Assembly: GCF_963675905.1 (NCBI RefSeq)
Contig: NZ_OY780936.1
Coordinates: forward strand, 3,233,946-3,297,945
Direction of reading: 5' to 3'
DNA from: an uncultured Bacteroides sp.
Lineage (GTDB): Bacteria; Bacteroidota; Bacteroidia; Bacteroidales; Bacteroidaceae
DNA: 64,000 bases
In this document: in pieces, positions 47,018 through 56,400 of the stretch
Numbering within the stretch: position 1 is the first letter of the stretch
Layout: each line of letters begins with the position of its first letter
Program-made: the position numbers and the translations under genes
Notes under the pieces: generated by a model
What the model saw: the letters and a program-made list of their open reading frames with translations, nothing else
The model's database searches: none
Told to the model about the DNA's origin: nothing

Positions 47018-48079
47018 TTAAATATTAAGTCCGTCGAGTAACTTAAGATATATTTCAATTGCTTCTTCAATTTCGCTGATAAGAATATACTCATCTGCAG
47101 TATGCGAACGAGATGATTTTCCCGGCCCCATCTTCACACTAGGGAAAGGCATCAATGCCTGATCGGAAAGAGTAGGAGATCCGAACGGATTTCTTCCCAT
47201 TTTAACGGCACGTTTCACGATAGGATGATCCTCCGATATGCGCGATGAATTGAGGCGAAAAGAGCGGGCTTTAACGTCGCTTTTCACGTTTTTCCTGATC
47301 GTATTGTATAAATCCTCGTTGGAGTAAAGTTCGTTACTGCGAATATCCACCACAAATGAGCATCTGTCCGGAATCACATTGTGTTGAGTTCCGGCATTAA
47401 TCTGAGTAACACTCATCTTAACAGGTCCAAGCATTGGCGACTCCTTTTCAAATTTGAAATCCTTAAACCAACTGATATCATCAAGAGCCTTATAAATGGC
47501 ATTTACCCCTTCGTTGCGAGCAGCATGTCCGGCTTTTCCATAACTCACCACATCAAGAACCATTAGTCCCTTTTCAGCGATGGCCGGGTGCATTTCTGTA
47601 GGTTCCCCAACAATTCCCAGAGTAATAGGCGGAAGCTCAGAGAGCACACTTTCTATCCCTTCTTTTCCGGAAACCTCTTCTTCGCAGGAAGCCAGGAAAA
47701 TAAGGTTATAACTCTGTTCCGTTTTAGATAATTCCTGATAAACCTGAAAAAGCGTAACCACACTTGCCCCTGCATCATTACTACCCAAACCGTATAGTTT
47801 TCCGTTTTCTTCAGTCGGTGAAAAGGGATCTTTTCGCCATCCATTAACCGGTTTAACCGTGTCTATATGCGAATTAAGCAATATCGTAGGTTTTCTTAAG
47901 TCGAACATAGGAGCAACACAAATAATGTTGTTTCCTTTTCTTCTAGTCTCAATTCCGATGGATTCTATGTAGTTTTGAAGATAATCGGCAACAGCTTCTT
48001 CTTCCCTGCTGAAAGAAGGGATAGAAATTAGAGACTTTAGTAAGCCTACCGCTTCAGATAAAAGATATTCTGTATTCAT
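47018..48079 (-). CDS. M20-family deacylase (ArgE/DapE-like; acetyl- or succinylornithine deacetylase)
   Basis: 353 aa from the ATG at 48079; the upstream in-frame start at 48103 lies inside the promoter element and is rejected. Metal ligands are in LLNSHIDTVKP and GLGSNDAGASV, and the catalytic Glu in ASCEEEVSGKEG. In Bacteroidota, arginine synthesis goes through N-succinylornithine and the cognate enzyme belongs to this clade, so that is the likeliest substrate. The other arg genes are not nearby. Together with the GNAT gene it forms a minus-strand pair. Confidence 0.85.
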   Translation of the reverse strand: MNTEYLLSEAVGLLKSLISIPSFSREEEAVADYLQNYIESIGIETRRKGNNIICVAPMFDLRKPTILLNSHIDTVKPVNGWRKDPFSPTEENGKLYGLGSNDAGASVVTLFQVYQELSKTEQSYNLIFLASCEEEVSGKEGIESVLSELPPITLGIVGEPTEMHPAIAEKGLMVLDVVSYGKAGHAARNEGVNAIYKALDDISWFKDFKFEKESPMLGPVKMSVTQINAGTQHNVIPDRCSFVVDIRSNELYSNEDLYNTIRKNVKSDVKARSFRLNSSRISEDHPIVKRAVKMGRNPFGSPTLSDQALMPFPSVKMGPGKSSRSHTADEYILISEIEEAIEIYLKLLDGLNI

Positions 48080-48100
48080 TAAATTTAGCTTTTTGAAACA

Positions 48101-48108
48101 CAAATATA
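48101..48108 (-). promoter_or_regulatory. -7 promoter element of the M20 deacylase gene
   Basis: Minus-strand TATATTTG, 22 bp before the ATG at 48079. Confidence 0.5.
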
Positions 48109-48215
48109 CGTATAATTATGATTTGTATAAATGTTTTCGTCAGTTTAAGATTCCTGAAGCATAAATTAGTATCTCATTGACCAGATATTAGCACAAACAA
48201 AAGGTTACCTTTTTT

Positions 48216-48275
48216 CAAACATGTACATGTTTGAACCCAATCATGTACAAGATTGCACCCGAACATGTACATGTT
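48216..48275. repeat. TGTACA array: palindromes at 21-22-nt spacing
   Basis: CAAACATGTACATGTTTG (48216-48233) and AACATGTACATGTT (48262-48275) are perfect palindromes. A third TGTACA at 48244 lies between. Motif starts are 48223, 48244 and 48266. The segment following the middle motif (AGATTGCA) matches the array at 35291. Confidence 0.7.
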
Positions 48276-48520
48276 TGTTTCAACCTCCCGCCAATAAATG
48301 ATTAATATTTGCCGGGAGCTGTCTTAAACTGATTCCAGTTGACTACTAATGTTCCTAAGCCTATAATCAGTTGATCAATTAATTTATTAACTCTTAGACG
48401 GGTTGACCTCTTTAGTCTATTAAACCGATTACGGATAATTGGTAATTTTATCAATAGCCTGCTGAATTTGTTTTCGCTATTTTGTATAGTGCTGAATATC
48501 AGATTAATTTATTTTTTGGG

Positions 48521-48655
48521 GGTGGACAGGGTGGAGATAAATTGTTCTTTTTTCGTTCTAAGAAATTTAGTTTTGAAAATTCCGCAATTTGCAGAATTAT
48601 TGAAATTCATTTTCTGGAAACCGAAAAAGGTCTTTTTTACTCCACCCTCTCCACC
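48521..48655. repeat. large hairpin element, copy A
   Basis: Outer arms 48521-48536 (GGTGGACAGGGTGGAG) and 48640-48655 (CTCCACCCTCTCCACC) pair at 15 of 16 positions. An inner imperfect hairpin centres on GCAATTTGC (near 48584-48592). A conserved TTTCTGGAAA and AAAAAGGTCTTTTTTACT precede the right arm. Confidence 0.7.
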
Positions 48656-48721
48656 TTTTTGCAACCTATTCTGTTATCTTATTTTGTAATCAACTGATTA
48701 CTAATGATGTATATTTTAGTA

Positions 48722-48858
48722 GGTGGCAGAGGTGGCAGAGAAATAATACTTTTTCCGATTCTGAAAATTAAAATTTGAAAATTCTGCAATTTGCGGAATT
48801 TTCAAATTTTTATTTCTGGAAAGCCAAAAAGGTCTTTTTTACTGCCACCTCTGCCACC
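48722..48858. repeat. large hairpin element, copy B
   Basis: Outer arms 48722-48738 (GGTGGCAGAGGTGGCAG) and 48842-48858 pair perfectly over 17 bp. The core shares GAAAATTC, GCAATTTGC, TTTCTGGAAA and AGGTCTTTTTTACT with copy A, but the arm sequences differ with matching changes on both sides. Confidence 0.75.
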
Positions 48859-49192
48859 TGATGCTTTTATTCTAGTTGCTATTATTTCTATATTTACGAA
48901 CAATTAATTATTAATATTTATGTATTAATATAATGTGTATTGAATTGATATTATCCTATTATATAAAACAAATAAGATTATAAATATTATATTATTATGT
49001 CTTATTTATGACTTTAAAAATTAAAATGTCCAATATATAACTTTCATATATACAGCAAAATAACTATTAATACATTATATATCAGTAAATTAATATAATT
49101 TTAAAATGTCCAATAATTTTCATTGTTAAATGAATTATTTTGTTTTAATTTGCGTTTGTAAAATCAGAAGAAATACTAAAACATAAATTTAC

Positions 49193-49309
49193 ATGAAAAC
49201 ACTACCTATTAAATTATTTTTATGCTATTCCCCTATTCTTATTATTACTGTCGTGCAGCTCATGCTTAAAAAGGAATACAATATATTCCTTAATAGTAAC
49301 TTTATATAA
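49193..49309 (+). pseudogene. broken lipoprotein leader (38-codon frame)
   Basis: An ATG frame of 38 codons encodes a hydrophobic peptide without family match. Removing one A from the AAAA run right after the ATG would instead give a clean lipoprotein signal peptide ending LLLLSCSSC. I read it as the frameshifted 5' remnant of a lipoprotein gene, or less likely a real small membrane peptide ahead of the RHS operon. Confidence 0.35.
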
Positions 49310-49323
49310 TTATGTGAAAGAAT

Positions 49324-52296
49324 ATGAGAAAGTACGTATATATATTATTATTGATTGCAGGAACAATAAAAGCACAAAATGTAAATGTCCCTACCAGAAG
49401 TTTTCAAGTAATACCAAAATCACCAATGGTTGCTCAGTTCTCAAAATATGATGAACTTCCTGTTAGTGAGTATACGGGGTTACCTAATATATCTGTTCCT
49501 CTTTATAATATTGAAGAAGATGATTTGAAAATTCCATTAAGCTTAACTTATCATGCAGGAGGTATAAAAGTTAATCAAGATGCAAGCTGGGTTGGCTTAG
49601 GATGGGATTTATCTTTAGGATGTGTTATGCAGTATATAAATGATCAAGATGACTTTCTTAATAAGAGAAAACTTCCTGATTATTTAAACACATCAATGTC
49701 AAATACATACGGGTATGCATCATTTCCTATGTTAGATCAAGATTTTGGAGACATATGTTCAAACTCATCTTTTAGTTGTGATGATCCACTTCCAATAGTA
49801 GAACCCAAAGCTCAGTATAACTACTGGATTTCAACATCTGCCTATTTTTCTTTTGGAGGAGTAAAAAATAAATATGATAATGAGTTCTATAATGAAGAAT
49901 ATATTGATTCTGAACCTGATATATTTAAAATTAAGTTATTAGATGCAACATTGAATGTTATTATTGATTTTAAAACTGGAAGTTTTGTTGTTCTTAACAA
50001 GAAAGGATATAAAATCAATAAAACCGGAGATACATGGAATGTGGTGAATCCTAATGGTGAACAGTTCTTTTTTTCAGATAATTCATATACAATATCTGCA
50101 ATTTATCCTTCAATCGGAGGGGGGTATGCTGCAAAGCAGACTATGAGAATATGGATGTTAAATAAGATTGTAACTAAACATGGGAAAGAAATTATTATTA
50201 ATTATATAAAGAGTAGTGATCAGTTGTCTACAACTTCGATTAGCCAAACTCATGATATTTTATTAAATAGCCAAATTTATCCAGGTAATAATACTAATTC
50301 GAGTTGTAATTTAAGTAGTGGCACTAGCCCTGTTGATCGTCTTATTGAGACAAATACTACAAATAAAGAGTATCAATTCTATTTAAAATCAATAAAGTTT
50401 CCTAAAGGATACTTGTCTTTTTCGATCTCTGGACGAGAAGATCTTTCTATAACCCAGAAACTTGATGGAATAAAACTTTTTAATAATCTAGATCAGGAAA
50501 TCAGTATTATAGAATTTAATTATGATTACTTTTTGGAAAAAAATGGAAAATCAAAGCGTTTAAAACTGCTGTCTGTTAGAAAGAATGACGAAACGTATAA
50601 ATTCTTATATAATAGTACGCTTTTGCCAACTAGAAATTCTTTTGAGCAAGATTATTGGGGATATTATAATGGCGTCACTTCAAATAAGTCATTAATTCCT
50701 AATCCTAAAAGGTTTGGTTATGGCGTTGATAATAGTGAAAATCATTCTGCAAATCTTCCATATACAAAAGCGGGGGTTTTAGAAGAGATAACATATCCTA
50801 CAGGTGGAAAAATTCATTTTGACTACGAACTTAATACTTTTAACAATTATTGGGTACCTGATATAGATTCACTAAACAATAAAATTTCAAAAGGATTGGG
50901 GCTGCGTATAAAATCAATGGTTTACAAAGATTATTCGAATAATGAAATAAAGAGAACCTCTTATAAATATGATGAAGGAAAAGCTATCTTATATGTTTCT
51001 ATGATGGAAAAATTTATTAGAAATTTTTACGAGCCAGTGTCTAGTGGATATAGAAATTATTGCACATCCTTTTTAAATGCTTCTTCAAATGGTTTTTATA
51101 CGGCCAACCCGCTGGCATCAATAACTGGTGTTGGATACGGTAAAGTAACTAAGTACTACTCAAACAGCAATGATATAGGATTAACAGAAACATTTTACAA
51201 TAATAATCCAGACAATTTACCTAGCCAAACTTCTACAGGAACTAACATAGTCTCTTTCTCTTCTCTTCCGGCATTTAAGAAGCTGGAATACCCAGAAAAT
51301 GGTACTATGAGATTAGTCCGTAATTATAATAAAAACGGTGTGATGTTGAATGAAATATCTTATGAATATACTAATTCTCAGTCGTCAATCTATTATGGCG
51401 CAAAAATGTCGGGTTATGCAACATCTTTTGTGTATGTCTGGATTTTTTATGATGGATTTGAAATTTATTATTTGCCTAAATATATTGTCGGTTATTATCC
51501 GATAGTTGACATAGAAAGCCTTCTAACGAGGAAAATAGAAAAAGAGTTTATAGGGAAAGATAGTATTACAAAGAACGAATTATATTATTATAATAAAAAT
51601 AATTTTATCTGTTCAACAGTTCAAAATAATAGTTTAGGTAAATCCTTGTATCAACATTATTACTATACGCAAGATTATTCTGATGCCATTTATAAATTGA
51701 TGGAAAGTAATAATATGTTATCAAATGTAATAGAAAAATTGTCATATACATGTAATGGTGTGAACAAAGAAAGAGAAATAACTAATTATACAAATGATGC
51801 ATCAATTACCAATGGCTTAATTCTACCTGCATCAGTACAAACTTCTTTTTTAGACAAGAATGATCTGCGCAACAATATTATCTATAATATATATGATGTG
51901 AAAGGAAATATTTTACAATATACACGTTTGGATGGAACTATAGTATCCTATTTATGGAGCTATAACTATCAGTATCCTGTAGCTGAAATTATTAATGCAA
52001 GTTATGATGAAGTGAAAAATAATTTAGGAATAGATACTGATGTTTTATCTCAAGCATCAGATCCTTTACCCTATACAAATATTATAAATGCTTTACGCTC
52101 TAAAACAGCATTATCAAAGGCTCAAATATCAACCTATAAATATAAACCATTACTTGGAATTATTGAAGCAACTAATCCATTTGGTTTTACTACTTATTAT
52201 AATTATGACTCATTTGGTAGGTTGGAAGAAAAGTATATTATCGAAAATTCGGAAAAGAAGGTCCTTGGAAAGTATGATTATCAATATGTAAAGTAA
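49324..52296 (+). CDS. secreted RHS/YD-repeat-type protein
   Basis: 990 aa with a Sec signal peptide (about 1-18, ending KAQ). The N-terminal part (about 30-110; FSKYDELPVSEYTGLPNIS, IPLSLTYHAGGIKV, SWVGLGWDLSLG) is typical of the large Bacteroidota proteins related to the SpvB/RHS shell. The C-terminal 120 residues have YD-repeat character (YDVKGNILQYTRLDGTIVSYLW; NPFGFTTYYNYDSFGRLEE). No toxin tail follows the repeats. First gene of a three-gene unit; gap to the next gene 11 bp. It may form part of the encapsulating or export shell for the downstream RHS protein, which is inference. Confidence 0.75.
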   Translation: MRKYVYILLLIAGTIKAQNVNVPTRSFQVIPKSPMVAQFSKYDELPVSEYTGLPNISVPLYNIEEDDLKIPLSLTYHAGGIKVNQDASWVGLGWDLSLGCVMQYINDQDDFLNKRKLPDYLNTSMSNTYGYASFPMLDQDFGDICSNSSFSCDDPLPIVEPKAQYNYWISTSAYFSFGGVKNKYDNEFYNEEYIDSEPDIFKIKLLDATLNVIIDFKTGSFVVLNKKGYKINKTGDTWNVVNPNGEQFFFSDNSYTISAIYPSIGGGYAAKQTMRIWMLNKIVTKHGKEIIINYIKSSDQLSTTSISQTHDILLNSQIYPGNNTNSSCNLSSGTSPVDRLIETNTTNKEYQFYLKSIKFPKGYLSFSISGREDLSITQKLDGIKLFNNLDQEISIIEFNYDYFLEKNGKSKRLKLLSVRKNDETYKFLYNSTLLPTRNSFEQDYWGYYNGVTSNKSLIPNPKRFGYGVDNSENHSANLPYTKAGVLEEITYPTGGKIHFDYELNTFNNYWVPDIDSLNNKISKGLGLRIKSMVYKDYSNNEIKRTSYKYDEGKAILYVSMMEKFIRNFYEPVSSGYRNYCTSFLNASSNGFYTANPLASITGVGYGKVTKYYSNSNDIGLTETFYNNNPDNLPSQTSTGTNIVSFSSLPAFKKLEYPENGTMRLVRNYNKNGVMLNEISYEYTNSQSSIYYGAKMSGYATSFVYVWIFYDGFEIYYLPKYIVGYYPIVDIESLLTRKIEKEFIGKDSITKNELYYYNKNNFICSTVQNNSLGKSLYQHYYYTQDYSDAIYKLMESNNMLSNVIEKLSYTCNGVNKEREITNYTNDASITNGLILPASVQTSFLDKNDLRNNIIYNIYDVKGNILQYTRLDGTIVSYLWSYNYQYPVAEIINASYDEVKNNLGIDTDVLSQASDPLPYTNIINALRSKTALSKAQISTYKYKPLLGIIEATNPFGFTTYYNYDSFGRLEEKYIIENSEKKVLGKYDYQYVK

Positions 52297-52307
52297 AATC
52301 TATAAAA

Positions 52308-53483
52308 ATGAAATTTATATCACTTCTTTTATTAGGATTTATATTCTCAGCAAAGATGTCGTCATTGTCTGCTCAGAATGTATTAAACAAGGAATATAAT
52401 ATGTTCCGTGGTGAAGATGTAATAACCAAGCAACAGGTAAAGTATAAATACCCCGGTAGAGCAGGGGCAAATATTCTTTGGGATTTTAGTAAGCAAGAAG
52501 CAGTAAATGAAAAATATAAGTTATCTTATATTCAATCTGAAACAGATTCTGCTGTGACCGGTTGCGAGCACAATACTCTTTATCACTATTCACTAAGGAA
52601 CGATTCACTCTATTCCTTAGGTTACGAAAACCCTACAACATTGATAAATAATCAGAAGCCGGAACTGCTTCTTACTTTTCCTTTCTCTTACCAGAAAAGA
52701 ATAGAAGGCTATTTTTATGGCACAGGTAATTATTGTCGCCGTCTTGATCTTACCTCACAAGGGAAAACAGTAACATGGGGAGATGCTTATGGTATGATTA
52801 TCCTTCCCAATGGAGATACATTGCAGCATGTATTGCGGGTACGCTCCCTGAAAAAGATAGCAGAAAAGATGATACCTTTCGTTCAGAAGGATTCAATTAT
52901 TCAACCGGTTGTAAATATTGATAGTATTAATTATCATCTAAACAATGACAGCGTGTATATGCAGGTAGAGACTTACAGATGGTACGCCGACGGATATCGC
53001 TATCCTGTTTTTGAAACGGTTGAAAGCATAACATTTAAAAATCAGACACCTTTTAAACATTTCAATACGGCTTTCTTTTATTCGCCGGACAAACACAGTT
53101 ACCTCAATGATGACCCTGACAATATGGCTAAACTGGATGAAATAGAGAAAGATGGTAAAAAAAGTAAGAACTCTTCTGGAGGAAGCAATAGCAATTCTTC
53201 TGGGAATAATCCCAATAAAGAATTAATCAATTACAATGTTATCGTAGAGAAAGAAAGTAATCGTATTTCTATTGAATATGATCTTACCCAACAAGCTGAT
53301 GTAACAATATCCTTGTACGATATGCAAGGGAGGTTATTAGTGAATTATCCTAAAACGAATCATCCGGAAGGATTTTATCAGGAAGCTATAGCTTTGGATG
53401 GCTTTCAACTTGGTGAGTATTTACTTCGGATTGTTGTGAATGATAAAGTTTATGGAGAAAAAATTATAAAGCGGAAAGACTAA
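52308..53483 (+). CDS. secreted protein with T9SS-type C-terminal sorting-domain-like segment
   Basis: 391 aa. Signal peptide (about 1-23, ending LSAQ); a central unassigned region; a Ser/Asn/Gly-rich linker (about 284-305); and a C-terminal 75-residue beta-sandwich that reads like a type IX secretion 'type A' sorting domain: ADVTISLYDMQGRLL, then GEYLLRIVVNDKVYGEKIIKR. Its stop overlaps the start of the big RHS gene (TAATG). No T9SS component is visible in the window, and most gut Bacteroides lack that system, so the domain may be used differently here. Confidence 0.7.
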   Translation: MKFISLLLLGFIFSAKMSSLSAQNVLNKEYNMFRGEDVITKQQVKYKYPGRAGANILWDFSKQEAVNEKYKLSYIQSETDSAVTGCEHNTLYHYSLRNDSLYSLGYENPTTLINNQKPELLLTFPFSYQKRIEGYFYGTGNYCRRLDLTSQGKTVTWGDAYGMIILPNGDTLQHVLRVRSLKKIAEKMIPFVQKDSIIQPVVNIDSINYHLNNDSVYMQVETYRWYADGYRYPVFETVESITFKNQTPFKHFNTAFFYSPDKHSYLNDDPDNMAKLDEIEKDGKKSKNSSGGSNSNSSGNNPNKELINYNVIVEKESNRISIEYDLTQQADVTISLYDMQGRLLVNYPKTNHPEGFYQEAIALDGFQLGEYLLRIVVNDKVYGEKIIKRKD

Positions 53484-56400
53484 TGAAAAAAAGTGAAATA
53501 TTTTTTTTGGTGCTAATGTCCTGTCTATTCTTTTCGAATAAATTATATTCTCAATCAGGAGATGTGAATATAGGAACTGAATCAGCTAACTTTGAATATA
53601 CAGATGTTAGGTATAATACTGAAAGTAATTTTTATGAAGTTACAATAACTCGTCCAATGAGACTTTCTATTAATGCCACAATAATTAGTGATGTTTTTAA
53701 TGGGGCTTATTTAGATTTTTATGATGGTTATAGCGCAGAATATGTTCCTGGAGCAAATTCTAATGAATTTAATGCAACTATTGAAACAGACTTATTGCCA
53801 GCCGGAACCTATACGATTGCTTCTAATCAAAATGGTTCTGGAATCTCCTTGCAGATTTCTATAAATGGCAGTATTCGGGATATTTTTAGGGACTCAACTC
53901 CTATCGGTAACTTTGATAATGATTTCACATATGCTGATACTCAAAATATAGATAATTATTGGGATGATTATGGGGCATATGGTAATGATATTTATTACCA
54001 ATTTACATTAAATCGTCAAATGGATATAACCATCTCTCATTGTGGTTCTGATATAGATAATACTTATTTATATTTGTTAAATTCATCAGGGAACTGTATT
54101 GCTTCAAGTAATACCTCGGGAGAAGGAGGATGTTCTTCTAATAATGCATATTTAAGAATGACAGATTTGCCTGCAGGGACTTATTATATAGTCTCAGAAG
54201 GTTCTAGTAGTGGTAATATAGTGACGACATTGAGCGGTGTTATACTGTATGCCGGATTTGATTCGGGGCAGAATCAGAATTATATATTGGAAATAACCCC
54301 TACTGTTGAATCATCAGATGCCAGAAATCTTTCATTAAATCAGTGTATTCAGAAAATTCAGTATTATGATGGACTAGGTCGTCCGTCTCTAACCGTTCAG
54401 AGAGGTTTTTCCCGTAATAATAATGATTTGGTAACACTGCAGGAATATGATGATTTTGGAAGAGAGAGTAATACCTGGCTTCCTACTCCATATTCTGCAA
54501 ATGGAAGTTATACAGATCCTGAAATAATTAAATCTGAAGCTATAACGGCAACTGTTTATAATGATAGTTCTCCATATTCATCTCCAGTTTACGAAGCTTC
54601 GCCGCTAAACAGAGTCTTACAGCAATATGGTCCCGGAGTGAACTGGCGAACTGCAGGTGCATCTGTTAAAAGTGCATTTTACACAAATAACAATAATCTG
54701 GATAGCTTGAAATGTGCCTATTATTATGTTACATCAGATAATAAGCTTGTAAAATCTGACGATGATTATGGTAATGGCCAGCTTTATGTAACCCGCACCA
54801 TGGATGAAAACGGTCATGAAGTTTTTGAATTTAAGGATAAACAGGGGCAAGTAATTCTTACTCGTCAAAAGAATGGTGGAGAATATTATGATACTTACTA
54901 TGTTTATGATGATTTTGGAAACAAATGTTTTGTTTTGCCTCCTTCTGTAACGTCAGGTTTAAAAGATGGAGTTGGTTTAGATAATGTTTTGCAAAGATTT
55001 GGATATATATATCAGTACGATTCCAGAAATCGGTGTATTTATAAGAAATTACCCGGTGCAGATCCTACCTATATAGTTTATGATAAAGCAGATCGTCTGA
55101 TTTTTAGCCAAGACGGAGAGCAGCGCAAAAAAACACCTCAGGAATGGAGTTTTAATATTTCGGATGTATTTGGATGTACAGTCTTGACCGGTATTTGCAA
55201 GAACTCATTAACTTATACTGCCGATCCGTTAAAAGATATAGTTGTAAAAGCTGATACTATAAGCAATGACTATAAAGGATATAATGTAAATATCTCATTG
55301 TTGTCTCCAACAGTATTAACAGCAAATTATTACGATGGTTATGGATTTATGTCAAGATATGGTGGTCCGTTAATGAGTGATTCTAATTTTAGTATGGATA
55401 CTAATACCGGCTATGGTGAACGATACACCGGAGGACACAAAGGATTACTCACAGGTAAAGCCACAGCCCTGCTTGATGGCTCGGGCTATCTGTATAATGT
55501 AATGTATTATGATTACATGGGGCGTGTAATTCAAACCAAAGCTACCAATCATTTAACCGGTGGATATGATAAAGACTATTTCCTTTATACATTTACAGGG
55601 AAAATAAAGAAGCATCAGCATGTGCAGAGTGCACAAGGCAAAGCAACCATTACTGAAGTGTATGAGAACTTTTATGATAATGCAGAGCGCCTGACAAAAA
55701 CCACTCACTCTCTCAATGGTTCAGCTCCGGTTACTCTAGCTGAGAATACTTATGATAATATTGGAAGGTTAAGTTCAAAGAGCCAGCATGTGGCAGCAGG
55801 AGCAACTAATTCGGCAGAAACAACCAGCTACACATATAATATAAGAGGCTGGCTGAAAAGCATTAATACTGCAAATAATCGCTTTAGCGAAACCTTGTAT
55901 TATGATGAATCATCCAATAGTAGTCATAGTATTCCATATTACAATGGAAATATAGGTGCTATGAGTTGGAAACTGTATAATGATGTTGAAAGAGAATACA
56001 GCTTTAGTTATGACGATGTAAACCGCTTAACTGATGCAGGATATGTAGATAATCAGAAATACTCTGTTTCATATAGTTATGACAATATGGGAAACATAAA
56101 AAGCCTTCAAAGACATGGTCTTTTAGATAAATCTTCTTTAAGTTTTGGCCGGATTGATAGACTTACTTTAACTTACGATGGAAATCAATTGACAAATATT
56201 TCAGATGAAATAAATCCAGGACCCTTATATAATGGTGCATTCAATTTCGTAGATAGCATTAGTAATGTGACTGAGTATAAATATGATGTTAATGGAAACT
56301 TAACAGGAGATTTGAATAAAAAGATTTCTAAAATTCAATATAATATATTAAATTTGCCAAGTGCAATTCAGTTCTGTTATGGTAATACTATTGATTATCT

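Larger units (their letters stand above)
48104..49323. other. 1.2-kb spacer rich in structured repeats
   Basis: Separates the core operons from the RHS locus. It contains a TGTACA array (48216-48275), two related large hairpin elements (48521-48655 and 48722-48858), about 280 bp of extremely AT-rich DNA (48880-49190) and a broken lipoprotein leader (49193-49309). Open frames of 71-73 codons at 48468-48697 run through the first hairpin in two frames and are not credible genes. Confidence 0.6.

Noticed and set aside
48468-48697. Two overlapping open frames of 71-73 codons
   Set aside because: Both run through hairpin element A in different frames; the sequence is better explained by the structured repeat.
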